Shown here: positions 22,130 to 33,658 of the stretch, piece after piece
Layout of the letters: each line of letters opens with the position of its first letter
Position numbering within the stretch: position 1 is the first letter of the stretch
Assembly: GCA_010909165.1 (NCBI GenBank)
Contig: VJWM01000204.1
Location: 186,001 to 250,000, forward strand
DNA length: 64,000 nucleotides
Direction: 5' to 3'
From: Anthoceros angustus
Taxonomy: Eukaryota > Streptophyta > Anthocerotopsida > Anthocerotales > Anthocerotaceae
Made by a program: the position numbers and the translations under genes
The notes under the pieces: model-generated
What the model saw: the letters and a program-made list of their open reading frames with translations, nothing else
Database searches by the model: none
Told to the model about the DNA's origin: nothing

Positions 22130-23608
22130 ATGGGGAGCGTGCCGAAGAATGTGAAGGGAAGTGTAGAGTACGTCTGCGGGCTGCTGGCTTCCCTGGGAAT
22201 CGCGGACCTGACTCCCGAGATCATGCGGCAGGCCAAATTCAACTCCAGCGCGGTGGCGGAGTGCCTGCTGCGGGCCATGCACGATCTTATCATCCTCCAG
22301 CTCTCGCAGTTCCCGTCCAAGGTACCAGTGCCGGTGGCTCCCGCTGTTGCCCTAGCTCCAGCTTCGGGCGCTGGGAGGAAGAAGCCGAGCTCCAGGAGCA
22401 GAGGGCCGGGGCCTGGGAGCGGAGGATCCGGGGTAGGAGACGCCAGCAGCGGAGTCGTCAGAGAGACGGAGGTGAAGGCAGCAAGAGCGGTGCTGGACGA
22501 GCTATGGCGGACAGTGGGGAGCCAGGACGGGCCTCCAGACGAGGCCTTGGCGTTTGTGAAGTTCTACCTGGCGGTCTGGGGCTTCCCCCCGCATTCTCCC
22601 ATCTTCACGCTCTCCTTCCCGGCGCAGGAGAGCAGGCACCTGCTGTTGGCGTTGGGATGGCTCGTGTCGCACTGCCGGGCGCTGGAGCGGGGGTTCCAGG
22701 TCCGGATCGAGCCTCTCCTGGCGGCGAGAGCGCTGGCGCCGCTCCCTTCCTACCCCCCGGACGTGGGCTTCACTCCCGAGGCCAGGGCAAAGGGCGAGGA
22801 GGCCAAGGCCAGGGCGGAGGAGCATGTTGCCCGGGTGCTGGCGTCCTTGAACGGGGTCACGGACATCTGCAAGAGAGCAGATGCGCGGGCGCATCAGGCG
22901 CTCATGCTCTACGGAAAGGTGCAGGCCACGTTCAAGTCTCTCTACTCCCTGAGGTGCTGCAAAGCGCGGCGGATGCATGAGCTGAACCTGGCGCAGATCG
23001 AGGCCGGGATCGAGAACACGGACATGATGCTCTTCTCGCAGTATGAGATTTACCTGCTGCAGAACAAGGAGGCGCTGGAGCTGCACATCGGGGCGCTGGA
23101 GGCGGAGAAGAAGATCTCGGAGGAGGTGCAGGAGTACGAGAGGCATGAAGAGTTGTTTTGGGAGTGGATGGAGAGCGTGGTTCTGGAGGCTCAGAAGGAG
23201 GAGTCATTGCAGGAACAGGGTCTTGCCGATGGAAATGGATCAGAGGCGGATTTTGATGTCCGGGGGGTGTCTCCGCAGGAGATGGAGCCGCTCATCCAGT
23301 TTCTGCAGCAAGAGCTGGGTGCGCAAGGTGGTGAGGGTCATACTCCGAGTGTGAGTGTTCCTGAGGGCATACACTTGCTGCCTCCTGACATAGCACAGCG
23401 GTTGAAGGAGAATAGCGAGTCATGTCCTCCGCATGAAGACGCGGCTGACGAGCCCGGGTGTGGGGACGGCCATGAATTGTCCAGGGTTGCATCGCTTGGG
23501 CTTGCGGAGATGCCGTCGTACGTCTACAATCCGGGAAAAATGCAAGGCAGGTCGGATTCAAAAGATCCCGGCCAGTACACTGCAGCTTCGGACAAAATCG
23601 AAGAGTAA
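22130..23608 (+). CDS. TEDC1: Tubulin epsilon and delta complex protein 1 homologue (TEDC1)
   Basis: Intron-free 492-residue protein. In animals TEDC1 acts with TEDC2 and delta/epsilon-tubulin to build or stabilise triplet microtubules of centrioles. The sequence matches the family in order: PEIMRQAKF near residue 29 (human PEIFRRAKF), a conserved FPP motif followed by SRHLLLALGWLV (~167), a long alpha-helical region, and ELFWEWMESVVL (~340-351; human LVFWQWMDTVL). The C-terminal ~130 residues are low-complexity and unlike the family. The ATG at 22130 is the first in frame. Plants needing this protein should make centrioles de novo for sperm flagella. Head-to-head with the TSP1/EGF gene. Confidence 0.85.
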   Translation: MGSVPKNVKGSVEYVCGLLASLGIADLTPEIMRQAKFNSSAVAECLLRAMHDLIILQLSQFPSKVPVPVAPAVALAPASGAGRKKPSSRSRGPGPGSGGSGVGDASSGVVRETEVKAARAVLDELWRTVGSQDGPPDEALAFVKFYLAVWGFPPHSPIFTLSFPAQESRHLLLALGWLVSHCRALERGFQVRIEPLLAARALAPLPSYPPDVGFTPEARAKGEEAKARAEEHVARVLASLNGVTDICKRADARAHQALMLYGKVQATFKSLYSLRCCKARRMHELNLAQIEAGIENTDMMLFSQYEIYLLQNKEALELHIGALEAEKKISEEVQEYERHEELFWEWMESVVLEAQKEESLQEQGLADGNGSEADFDVRGVSPQEMEPLIQFLQQELGAQGGEGHTPSVSVPEGIHLLPPDIAQRLKENSESCPPHEDAADEPGCGDGHELSRVASLGLAEMPSYVYNPGKMQGRSDSKDPGQYTAASDKIEE

Positions 23609-24124
23609 TGTCGCCCACCGAGATTCAAAAGTTTCCTGTGCGTTTCCTTGCTGTTCAGCTACCCAGTCCTGCTCCACTGACCGGGTACTCGTTGCAGGCT
23701 GACAAACCTTGCTGTAACCCTGGCAAGAGTGCTAGCACGAGTGCGGGCCAGAAACAGGTGAGCTGTTCAAGTCCTTAGTGATGTTCTGCATGTGTCATAT
23801 GTTTAAGTCCTTAGAGTATCTAGCTTGACATGTTTGGAAAATCTGAGTGTGGTAACCCGATCTGGAACCCTCGGGATCCCAGGGCTGTGATTCAGGACAT
23901 CCTCCACCCGCTGATGGAAGACGATAATTATCTGATAGTTGGTCTCTAAGAGCCTCACAACAGGGAGAGAGAACTGCCTCATGCTACAGACAATTTGCTC
24001 TTCTCATGATGTCCGCCTGAACCTCAACACTCACCTTGGAAGTTTACTGAGGAGAAACACCTCTTCAGAGTATGTTGTGAAGATCAGCCTCAGCAAACTT
24101 GCAAGCTGATGTGAGCGCTGAAAA
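23609..24124. other. Convergent 3' interval, no gene seen
   Basis: Between the TEDC1 stop (plus) and the NTMT1 stop (minus). No open frame of note. Confidence 0.5.
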
Positions 24125-25615
24125 CTATTGGATAACTGACGGTTGATTGGTACTTTTATGGAAACGCGTGTGAGAGGAAACCGAGGATTTACTTGGAGGC
24201 TGAGTTGTTAGCAGCCCGTACATGCGCACAGAGAAGAGATCCCTTGGAAAGCCTTTCTGCATCTGCATGGACATAATTGACGGGTAAGATCTTCTAACAA
24301 AGAGGCTGCGTCTTTCATGTTGTTATCGAGGAAATGATATTACCTTGGTCTTGTGCAGAAAGAGACCACATTGCTGAAAGAGACCACGGAAATACGCATC
24401 TGATCTCGTCACACTACTATCCTCCTTGTCCACCACAAACCCTTCACGTGGACGACACATCAATCACAACACGAACGACCATCCAACCTGCAGACGTCAG
24501 AGTTGAATACACGTACCGTGTTTCGCTGTGTTCTCTTTCAGGACAAAAAAGCCGTCAGGTTTGAGCCCAATCTGAACCCAGCAACCAAGGAGAGTCAGAA
24601 ATAATGCAAGCTAACCATAGATCGCAGAATGTGGTAACTGAACAAGGGTGTGAAAAACCTTGCCTTTGCTCGCTGGAAGAAGGACACGAAGTCTTGGTCT
24701 GTAAGATGTCCAATGCACCACTGAACCCAAATCACATCATAGCGACCGGCCTGTGGTGTGAAATTCTGAGGAAAAACACCACAGACGAGCAAGACAGTTT
24801 CAGCACTGGGAAGCGGGTGGCAATCAAGGAAGTACAAGACGGCACACAATGGACAACAGAGTACGCACTTGTAAAGATTCGCAGAAGAAATTGACGGCAC
24901 GACGCCCAGAATTGGCAGAAATGGCCTGGTCATTCTTCAAGTCCTTGATGGCAGCATCCAGAAAATGACGTACTGGTTCCACAAGGTCTACCTGAACAAC
25001 TGGCATCAGCTCAAGTTACAATCCCGCAAACGAAAATTGACAAATACTGATTATGAGACAGACAATTTCTCCTACCTCTTGAAAGTGGCGCAGTAGCAAG
25101 TCGCGAGTGACTCTACCAACACCAGCCCCGCAATCTACACAACAAGGGAGACCCTAATCAGAAACACCAAGAACAACAATTCCATCACAAGCAACAAGAA
25201 ACGTGAAGCTCACCCAGAGCAACCAAGTCCTGCTGTCGGGCTGCACACGATGGCACGCATTCCCGGAGCATCTCCAGAAGAAAAGCTTTGCTGTCACGCA
25301 CATCTCGGTCACTGACAATGCCATAGCCACCTAGAACTCCATCTACCGTCGCGTCTACTCCCTGTTTCCCGACGACAACCCCCAACCTTCATATCATCCA
25401 CGTTTGCAGACCCAAAGCACGTCGGTGAAGCCAATACGAAGAGGGGGCCATACCTCCCAGTAGGACACGCCCTTGCTGTACCATAGTTGCTTCTTCTGTG
25501 CATCCACTTGGCTGCCGGTAGCAACATCCTCCCCCGCCTCCTCCACCCACATCTCCTGGCGGCTGGAGTACATGCGCCCTGTGCTATCAAGACCAGCGTC
25601 CTCCCCCTCTGCCAT
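24125..25615 (-). CDS. NTMT1: Alpha N-terminal protein methyltransferase 1 (X-Pro-Lys specific)
   Basis: SAM-dependent enzyme that methylates the alpha-amino group of proteins starting X-Pro-Lys after Met removal. Eight exons in phase: 25615-25454, 25361-25214, 25134-25076, 24991-24869, 24765-24664, 24571-24517, 24441-24344 and 24262-24125, giving 294 residues. Family motifs: LWYSKGVSYWE, TVDGVLGGYG, SAM motif I DCGAGVGR, VDLVEPVRHFLDAA, YDVIWVQWCIGHLTD, GLKPDGFFVLKEN and VDKEDSSVTRSD. The fifth intron has a GC donor (AAAG then GCAAGG). An upstream in-frame ATG at 25756 lies before a TATA-like box, so 25615 is preferred. The C-terminal ~20 residues extend past the animal enzyme. Confidence 0.92.
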
Positions 25616-25711
25616 CGCACTTAAGACCAGGAACCGAGCGGGCTTCTTGCAGAGCTGCAAGCCAACAGAGATGGCAGAAATCGAAAACGGCAAGGCCTCA
25701 CTGGCTCGGCC

Positions 25712-25722
25712 GAGTATATATG
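25712..25722 (-). promoter_or_regulatory. TATA-like box of NTMT1
   Basis: On the minus strand ACATATATACTCGG lies about 100 bases upstream of the NTMT1 start codon, suitable for transcription beginning near 25690. It argues against the upstream ATG at 25756 as the start. Confidence 0.45.
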
Positions 25723-25756
25723 TAGAAGGACAAGCTGCGCTCCATACTGCAGCCAT

Positions 25757-26229
25757 CCTCAGGCCCCCGCCATCGCTTCTGATGGCACAACAAGCCGTCT
25801 AGGGTTATCCGCTGCCCCTAACGGTATTGACCACAATTGCTGGGGGACGCTAGAATCCTGTGGGAGTGTTCCTGATTGGGCTGTGGCAATGATGTTAGTA
25901 GTCTATATATGTGATAGGAGGGAATAACTGAGAGCCCGACTGTTCTTTATGACCAATTTGAAGCTCGCTAACGCTAAGCCAAGCTCGATGGTCATCGACG
26001 GGCGGAAAACGTGAACGGCAATTCAGCTGGGTCACAACTCTCCGTTCAGCTGGAGGTGGCATGTTGCGAGGGAAATCTGGCACAATTCATGGTCTTGATG
26101 CAGGGTTGCGCTGTGGCTTGGGCTCACAGAAGGAGTAGACTTGAGCAGCATCTCTAACTTCAGGATTTTGCATTTGGAGACGACCCACATCGCATGTCGT
26201 GATGCAACAGTCGGCGTGGGAGGAGAGCT
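25757..26229. promoter_or_regulatory. Divergent interval, NTMT1 / RPC5
   Basis: Upstream flank of two divergent genes. CTAGGGTTATCC at about 25800 contains a telo-box-like TAGGGTTA. CTATATATG at about 25902-25910 is a possible TATA element for the plus-strand gene. No gene inside. Confidence 0.4.
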
Positions 26230-29200
26230 ATGGGGGATTTCAAGAAGGACGAGGATGTGGAGATGGTGGATGCCTTTCCCTCACCGTTCCCTCCGGACTC
26301 GGACATGAATTCGGCATTGGACCAGCTACCCTTCACAGGTTCCCAGCAGCCAGTGCTGCCACAGGTGTCCAAGAGCAGGTTTGAGCCCAAGTTGAAAGCA
26401 CGGCCCCAAGTCCGTGGGAAAGGTGCTCAGCCTGCACGACAACAGCCTGCAGCTGCAGCAGCTGCTGCTGCTGCCAGGCCAGCCTCTGCCCCCGACCCTG
26501 CTCCTCAAGTTCTCTCCCAAACAGCACCGCCTGTTGTTGTGAAGCAGGAGCCTGGGTTTGAAATTACCAATGAACTAAAGGCTGAGGATGTTAAACCTGA
26601 CCCTGCAACAGAGAATGGTTTCTTCGGCAATGATATCACGCCTCCTGCTAAGGATGAGCCAGGACTGGTGCCTACCAGCGGAGAACCTAAACCTGCAGTA
26701 GATGGAGTTAGCAGTGTGTTTTCCGAGTTTGTTGCAAAAGAGGAAGAGGTTCTGAAAGATGAGCCAAATGACGGTGGTGAGGACCGGGTGGTGAGAGAAT
26801 TCGACGTCTATCTCCGCCCTTCTGTGGATCAGGACACCAAGGTTCGCCTTCTTGGAATTGCCAGCTGAATGTCTTATAGTTTTGCTGATCTGATTGCAAT
26901 TTTTAGGACCTGAATCTCATCCCTGATGGCTTCCTGATTTGAGCAGTGAATGTGTTGTCCTGACATCGATGGATCGTGTATACCTTGTTAGAAGTTTTTT
27001 CGCTTACGCTTGCTGCTTGCAGTTGTACCTGCTGCAATATCCCCTTCGACCATCGTGGCGACCATACGGCCTGGAGGAAAGATGCGAGCAGGTTGGATCA
27101 TCAATACTTTGAGGTTGACAGTTTCTTATGGATGAAGAGTGGGCCCAGTGACCCAGTAGTCTGTTTGTCTTCTCAGTTTTCCCTCTGGCTGGCATGGTCC
27201 AAAACACTATGCAGGTGCGTGTCAAGCCAAAGCAAGCAAAAATTGAGCTAGACCTAGTGATGGAAACGGAGGGACAAAATTACGACCGGGATGTGCAAGA
27301 CCACTTGAAAATAAAAAAGCAGGTTGGACAGAACTCTCTCATCTATTGAACGTGCTCCCTCTCCCGAGTGGTTTCTTTTCCTGCAAACTGGGACTGGCTG
27401 CCTGTTTGGACAATGCTGGACTGGGCACTTAGATTAATGTTTTGGGTTTCGGATTGTTTATTAGTCGTGTTTGGTTGATGTGTTGTCTCAAACAGAAACT
27501 TTCATCAAGTCGACCCCATCTATCCACAAGCTATGCAGTTGGTATCTTTCGAGGCAACAAGGTAATGCCCGGACATCTTCCTTGCCAATGGTTGCTACCT
27601 GTGCACCTGACTTTGGAACTGGCGGTTTTGCACATTATGTTCAGATGATTTTTTTATATCACCATACATTAGGAAGAATGTAATAGGTTCCACAAAGGAA
27701 GTATTGCTATGCGTCCACTTCTGCCTGCACAACCTGCATGAAACCTTGCAAATATATAACTGCCTTTCTCTGTTTCAGCTTCACTTGAATCCTCTACATG
27801 CTATAGTCCAGCTACGACCATCGATGGCTTATCTGGATGAAGCTGATGCATCAACAAAAAAATTGGGTGTCAGTGCCGATGGGGATGAGAAGATGGTAGA
27901 TGCAGAGGAGCCTTCAGAAGAAGCTAGCGATCTGGTTGCCATGCAGGCAAGCTCGTGGAGCTGATTATCTTAGATAATTGTGGATTGCCTCCTTGATGCA
28001 AAGGGGCCGCAACCTTGTGGTGATTGCTGATTACTGATGATGGCTTTCCAACTCCATGCTGACCAGGACTTTGCCCTTGACAACAATCTTGAATCGTGCA
28101 CAGGTGACAGTTAGGAGGCGAGAGACAGAAAGGCAGGAAGAGATAAGGTTACATTCATACGAATATCTAAAGAAGTTAGAGGCTCAAGAGGTCGGTGCAA
28201 GATGTCGCTTTTTGTCACCACTGCAGTTTGCCAGGTTATACTGGTTGTTGAGGGTGACTATGTTTTAAACTGATGGACTCGTGTGGAGGAGGTCTGACTG
28301 AGATGGACTAATGTGCAGGATTGGGTCACGCTAGAGCCACACGGCAGAGAGAGTCCTTTAACTGTTGATGTCATACAAAAGATGAAGTCGTCTGAGGGCA
28401 GCTCTATATCCTTCAATATGCCCGTGTAAGTTCAGAAATCCCTTCACAAATATTTTGGAGGAATGTATCGTAATTCTGAAGGCCAAAGCATCTGTTGTTG
28501 GTACTGTAGCTAAAGGGTTTGCATTTTGGCATTACAGCTCGGATTATTTGAAAACACTCGTGCCAGGCCGTGCAAGCTCAGCTGCAGTGGAGGTTTTAAC
28601 AGGAGATGGATCTGGCAATGCTGGTCTCTCCAGAAGGTGAGATGTGCACTTGAAGTTGATCAATGAGAGTGTACCAGTCGGTCAGTTGACATTCTTTTAC
28701 TTCTCCTCAAAGGCTAGCTGCTCTTTGCGCATCATCCTCAATCCTTTTGCTATGGTTTGACTGGGTGCAGCTTTTTGGATACCCTTCCTCTGAAAGAAAG
28801 GTTGGAGACTGTCCTGTCAAAGGTGAGTGTTGATTTAATCCACTGGTTCCAGGTAATCTATTAAACCTTTGAGAAGCAGAAAGGTTAGTGTTCACAGTGT
28901 TTGACAATGTCAAATGTTGCCTTGATTCAGGGCCGGGTAGATGTGCTACAGTTTGACAGGCTGATGAAACTAGCCCCTCCAGGCTGTTTGGAACAAGATA
29001 TTCTTCAGATCCTCGAGAAGAAAGCCATGCTGGTGCAAGGCTGTTGGGTGGCACGTAGTCTGTTGAGATACAAAGGCCGGCCTGACTTGACTTGCATCTC
29101 TCGGGTCCGAGACTATATCTTGTTACTTTTCACAAAAAACCGGGTTGTCACCCATCAGCAGCTGGATGAGATAAAAGTTCCAAAAGAGATGTTGCGGGAG

Positions 29201-30349
29201 GTTCTTCTGCCACTTGCCGTTCAGAGAGGAGCGGCTGCAGGCTGGGAGTTCCAAGAAAGCACAGATAAGTCCTTTCTGAAGCGTCATCAAGCAGTAGCCA
29301 AACAAGCAGCCCAAAATTGGGCTGCAGCAGAAGAGGAGGTCAAGCGGAGAGCAATGAGCCTGAACATTTCAAGCATGGAGGAGGCTCGGAGTGCAGGAGC
29401 AGAGACAGCATCTGGAGTGGATACCTCAGGTGTGCTGGTCCCCAGTAGTGCTCCTGCAGGACCTGCTAGAGCTCAAAGAAGTGCAGTTCCGGCACCAAAA
29501 TCCACAGTAAAGGATAGGCTCGCAGAGGCTAGAGGTATTCTAGAAGCTAAAAATGCAGCACAGGTTGGAGAAGCGATTCCTCGGACCATGTCAGAAGCCA
29601 CTGTCGCAGCATTACCAGAGGCTTTGAAGGAGATTTTTGGCAAGCACAGCGTTTGCAGGTTTGTGTCTCTTTTGGGAATCTGGCTGCAATGAGTTGTGCA
29701 TACCCTGGGTCTCCTAACTCGTCTATCTTGCCTCCTTAGCCTGCAGTTTTTACGACAGAGCTTGCGGGAAATGGCCATCACAAAATCAGCATCCAACAGT
29801 AACCCCAAGGCCGCAGCAGCTGCTGTGGCTGCCGCGGATGGTGCCAATGCACCCCAGAAGGAGTTGGAAGCTGAAGTGAGCAAAGTGGCAGGACGCATTG
29901 AGAATGTTTACTTTCTGGCTTCACTGGGCAACTCCCAAATCGATCCCTTCCGGTGAGCCCCACCCCACCCGGTGAAGCCTTGAGTCTCGCCATGTTCTGT
30001 CCTGCTCTGTCTCTGTATGTACATGCCTGTGTAGGGCTTGGAAGCATCTAATCAAGTTGGTGGCACAGGGAGTGCGTGATTCAGCTTCTTCGCACCAAAG
30101 GCACCTCAGGTGGGGGCCTGAGAAAGCAGGATGTGATGGAAGCTTCCAAGCTGGTGTGCAAACGGGAATGCCCATCTCAAGCGTACTCAAAGGTGTGTGC
30201 TTTTCTATTTTAGTGTGGCTCGCTTGGAAGCATGTGAACAGGGATGATAGTGGGTTGGTTTTGCGGGGAATGAGCAGATCATGAAGGAGCTGTGCTACAG
30301 CAAAGGAGGCACGTGGATCCTAAAGCCAGGCGACGGAAGGCCCACTTGA
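26230..30349 (+). CDS. RPC5: DNA-directed RNA polymerase III subunit RPC5 (POLR3E/SIN-like)
   Basis: Pol III subunit that pairs with RPC4 in initiation, termination and reinitiation. Thirteen exons, all in phase: 26230-26841, 27023-27091, 27215-27322, 27496-27561, 27779-27946, 28104-28190, 28319-28425, 28538-28636, 28771-28822, 28931-29658, 29740-29952, 30069-30192 and 30278-30349, giving 834 residues. The N-terminal 190 residues are a Pro/Ala/Lys/Glu-rich leader. The conserved part then runs VVREFDVYLRPS, LYLLQYPLRPSWRPYG, SYAVGIFRGNK, LHLNPLHAIVQLRPS, SYEYLKKLEAQE, VLVQG-type MLVQGCWVARS and GWEF. The C-terminus ends GGTWILKPGDGRPT. The donor after exon 5 is GC (CAG then GCAAGC). Strong family match. 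Confidence 0.92.
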
Positions 30350-30879
30350 GCAGCAACAGCAGCCCTGTAGGGCGCTGTCACGGCAACACGGCAACACGGC
30401 GCTATATACATTTAGTCTGGAGGTGCAGCAGAGATGGGCGTAATACCTACATAGATAGGAGGTTTTGTCCCATGCTAAAAATTGTATCATTCTAAAGCTG
30501 GCTGGCTGGCTGGATGGCTGGCTGGCTGGGGCCAGTCTAGCTGGCTGGTCGTTCTATGGTTTCCCCCATCTGTGCCGCATCCCCAAGACACAGTCTCTGT
30601 ACTGTGCAAAATATTGGAATGGGTCTTGGCATTAATTAGGGCCAAGCTGGCGTACACCAGTGTTAAACGCCACATGCATACGTGTCTGTTGGCTGGACCA
30701 TGGATCGTCTGTTTTTCGGGTTGCAGGGCGTTGTTTTTCGGCTCTCGCTTAATTTGTTCCCTCGGGAATTGCAGAATCTGGGCAATCTGGTTGGTTTGTC
30801 AGACGGACAGCATGATGCACACGCAAGTGCCCTGGCCAGGAGACGGGGCAGCTCGCTCGCTCGCTCGCTCGCTCATCAG

Positions 30880-30905
30880 TGCAGTGCAGTGCACACTGCA
30901 CTGCA
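30880..30905. repeat. Perfect 11-bp inverted repeat with 4-base loop
   Basis: TGCAGTGCAGT at 30880-30890, GCAC loop, ACTGCACTGCA at 30895-30905. It lies next to a GCTC repeat. Confidence 0.8.
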
Positions 30906-31775
30906 GTGTGCCTGGGCTTCATCATCACGAAATGCGATTGTCCGGGCGTGGGAGGAAACGACGGGCGGGGCGTGGGACGACGAGACGAATGACAACGGAG
31001 CCTGGGGGCCTGGGCGCCTGGGGCCTGGTCACGTTGCTTCGCTTTTCCTTCTTGATCGGGAGTCGACTCATCAGACCGGAGTCCGGAGTGGGGCCCGGAG
31101 CCCGGAGCCCGGGGCCCGGAGCCCGGAGCCCGGAGCCTGGAGCGGGCCCGGGCCGGGCCGGGCCGGGCCCATGTTGAACATCAAGCTCCTGATGTGCCCT
31201 GGCTGGTCCCGGCGTCCCCGGTGGACGGTAGACCAGGTCCCACACGGGTCAACGGAACGGGCCCCGTTCACGGCGTCGACGCAGCGCAGGCGGAGTCCAG
31301 GGGCCAGCCGCGAGCCGCTGCCCGGTCGCACCGATGTGAGAGAGACGGACGCCATTGGCCCCTCGCTTTACTCTGCTGCCGTGCTGCCAGTGGCAGATCC
31401 CGCAGCTGGCGCCGATGCGCGCGCACTAGAAGGCCCTGCCACTCTGCCCACACTCGATGGAGCCTGGAGCCTTCTGCATCGCTGCTCCCGGGTGCGAACC
31501 TGCGAGAGGCCCGCTGCCTGACTGTGTTGGAGTTTGAGTGTGAGGAGTGTGAGTGCTCGTGGGAGCCACAGTGAGCCCCTCCCGGCTCCGGCCCCGGTCC
31601 CCTCCGGCCCCGGAGCCACCTCCAGCCCTCCCTCCCGCGCGCCATGCTCCCGCCTCACGTGCACGTCCTCTGCTCCCGAGACTCCTGTAGGAAGCGCGCG
31701 CATGGCAATCGCAATGGCCTGACTGGCACCGCCGCTCCCAAACGCTCCCGCTGCGTGATCCCGCCACAACAACAG

Positions 31776-31866
31776 CGGCAGCAACAACATCGGCAGCAAC
31801 GGCATCGGCAGCAACAACATCGGCAGCAACAACATCGGCAGCAACAACATCGGCAGCAACAACAAC
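31776..31866. repeat. 15-bp minisatellite, CGGCAGCAACAACAT type
   Basis: About six tandem units of CGGCAGCAACAACAT with minor variants. It lies in the GC-rich spacer; no coding role is supported. Confidence 0.8.
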
Positions 31867-32353
31867 GGAAGCAACACCAGGAGCAAGAACAAGAGCAGCG
31901 GCAGCCCCAGGCGCAGCCGGAGCTTCATGGATCTGGCAGGCGCGGGAGCAGGAAAGCAGCCTCGGACGCCAGGCGGCTCAGCGTGGTGCAGTGCGGGAGG
32001 TACAGGTGCGAGGTGAGGTCGCGGCCGCAGTGAGCTGCTTCACGACCAGCTCGCGCGCGCGCCCGCGCTCTCTAGGGAGGAGCGGCTCGGAGCGTCTCGG
32101 AGCGTGAAGCGTGGCCGCGGCATTGCCATCGTAGCCTGGCATGGGGTAGCCACTACGCGGCTCGGATCGCGACTTGTCGTGCGTAATTGGATCGAAATTG
32201 CTCTATCGATCCGGCAGCAAAGCAAGGGGATTGAGTGTACATGCTTACCTACTACAAGCAAGCAGCAGTGTAGTGCAGGGTAGTGTGGGTTGGCAGGTAG
32301 GTACGTAGGTAGATAGGTAGGTAGGTACGAAGGGACCCGGTAGGTGGGTAGGA

Positions 32354-33658
32354 ATGGGGAAGGGGGTGGCCTTGCCCGAGGAGGAGGAGGATGCGGCGCA
32401 GGGGAGCCGGTGCTGGCGATGGCTCAAGGATTCGGGGATATGTAGGAAGTCGACGGTGAAATGGGTGGTGGCGATGGTGGTGAGCATCCAGCTGCTGGTG
32501 TTCGCGGTGCTGTCGTTGCCGGGGCTGCACAGGCAGGAGAAGGCGGGGACGGGACCGGCTCCCCCGGGCTTCCAGCCGCAGGTGCTGGCCACCTTCGAGC
32601 TGCAGCTGCCGGCGAGCCGGCTGAACGCGAGCGTGGCGGAGCTGCAGCGGGATCTGGAGATGGAGATCGGGGTGAACCAGTCGCTGCAGCTGCAGCTCTC
32701 CATCATCAAGGTCGACCAGACCGGGGGCGGGGGGGACAACTCCACCGTCACCTTCGCCGTGCAGCCGGTGTCCGGGTCAGGGATCGGGGCGCCTGGGATC
32801 GACCAGCTCCGCGAGGTGCTCATCAGCATCTTCCTCAACGAGACCCGGCTCAACATCACGCTCGGCAGCAGCGACTTCGGGCAGGCGGAGGCGTCCGAGT
32901 TCCAGATCCTCCGCTTCCCGGGAGGGCTGACCATCTGGCCGGACCGGGCCGGATCCGACTCAGATTCCGACTCCGGCTCCGGCTCCGTGGTGCTCTTCAA
33001 CTTCACGCTGGACAGGAGCTTGGTGAGCATCGTGCGGAACTTCCACGACCTGCAGGCGCAGATCTCCAGCTTCACCAGGGTCGGGGCGAAGGAGACGGTT
33101 GTGATCGAGCTCACCAACGAGGCGGGCTCCACGGTGCGCCCCCCGGTGGTGGTGCAGGTGTCGGTGGCGTCGGCCATCCCCGGGAAGCCTGTGCCGCAGA
33201 CGAGGCTGGACCAGCTGGCGCAGCAGCTGGTGGATCGCTCCAAGGCCTCCAACCTGGGGCTCAATCTATCCCTGTTCGGGAATGTGCAAGGGTTCAACCT
33301 GTCCTACGCACTTGTACAGCATCTGATACCGGCGCCGGCTCCAAGTCCTGGCCCTTCTGCTCCGCCCCGCCCCCGAGCTCCTCCGTCTCCCAGGCCCCGC
33401 AAGCCTCCTCCTCCTCCTCCCCCTGCTCTCTCCCCCCCGGCTCCTTCCGGGGACTTCCCTCCCAGCACGTCCCCGGACATGGCCAGTCCGCCCTTGCCTC
33501 CTCCTCCTCTCCCTGGCCCTGGCTCTGCCTCGCCTCCTGCCCCCGCTCCTCGGCAGGATTCTCCATACTTTTCCTGCTCCTCCGCTTTGCTGCCGCCTAC
33601 GGATTTGCTCATGCTGCTGCCTCCTGCAGTGCTACTGGCGGCTTTCTTGAGGATTTGA
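32354..33658 (+). CDS. Uncharacterised plant glycoprotein: N-terminal membrane span, luminal domain, Pro-rich hinge, hydrophobic C-terminus
   Basis: Single exon, 434 residues. Residues 1-35 are hydrophilic and contain a Cys/Trp-rich stretch; 36-56 form a hydrophobic membrane anchor. About 260 residues follow with two related segments containing potential N-glycosylation sites (for example NASV, NQSL, NSTV, NETR, NITL, NFTL, NLSL, NLSY). Then come about 85 residues very rich in Pro/Ala/Ser like extensin or arabinogalactan regions. The last ~20 are hydrophobic (LLMLLPPAVLLAAFLRI), as in a GPI-anchor signal or second span. The layout resembles plant proteins of unknown function that I recall as DUF7036, but I cannot confirm this. 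Likely a cell-surface or endomembrane protein. Confidence 0.75.
   Translation: MGKGVALPEEEEDAAQGSRCWRWLKDSGICRKSTVKWVVAMVVSIQLLVFAVLSLPGLHRQEKAGTGPAPPGFQPQVLATFELQLPASRLNASVAELQRDLEMEIGVNQSLQLQLSIIKVDQTGGGGDNSTVTFAVQPVSGSGIGAPGIDQLREVLISIFLNETRLNITLGSSDFGQAEASEFQILRFPGGLTIWPDRAGSDSDSDSGSGSVVLFNFTLDRSLVSIVRNFHDLQAQISSFTRVGAKETVVIELTNEAGSTVRPPVVVQVSVASAIPGKPVPQTRLDQLAQQLVDRSKASNLGLNLSLFGNVQGFNLSYALVQHLIPAPAPSPGPSAPPRPRAPPSPRPRKPPPPPPPALSPPAPSGDFPPSTSPDMASPPLPPPPLPGPGSASPPAPAPRQDSPYFSCSSALLPPTDLLMLLPPAVLLAAFLRI

Larger units (their letters stand above)
30350..32353. other. GC-rich intergenic with many simple repeats
   Basis: No supported gene; the long open frames are compositional. Contains TGGC/CTGG repeats (30499-30545), GCTC repeats (30851-30873), CCCGGAG repeats (31095-31140), GGGCC repeats (31143-31170) and TAGG/GTAG repeats (32293-32350) just before the next gene. 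Confidence 0.6.

Noticed and set aside
25616-25756. N-terminal extension of NTMT1 from an upstream ATG
   Set aside because: A TATA-like box lies between this ATG and the conserved start, so the region is probably promoter.
30482-32033. Long open frames of 180-280 codons
   Set aside because: They lie over simple repeats in GC-rich DNA and give low-complexity protein in all frames.
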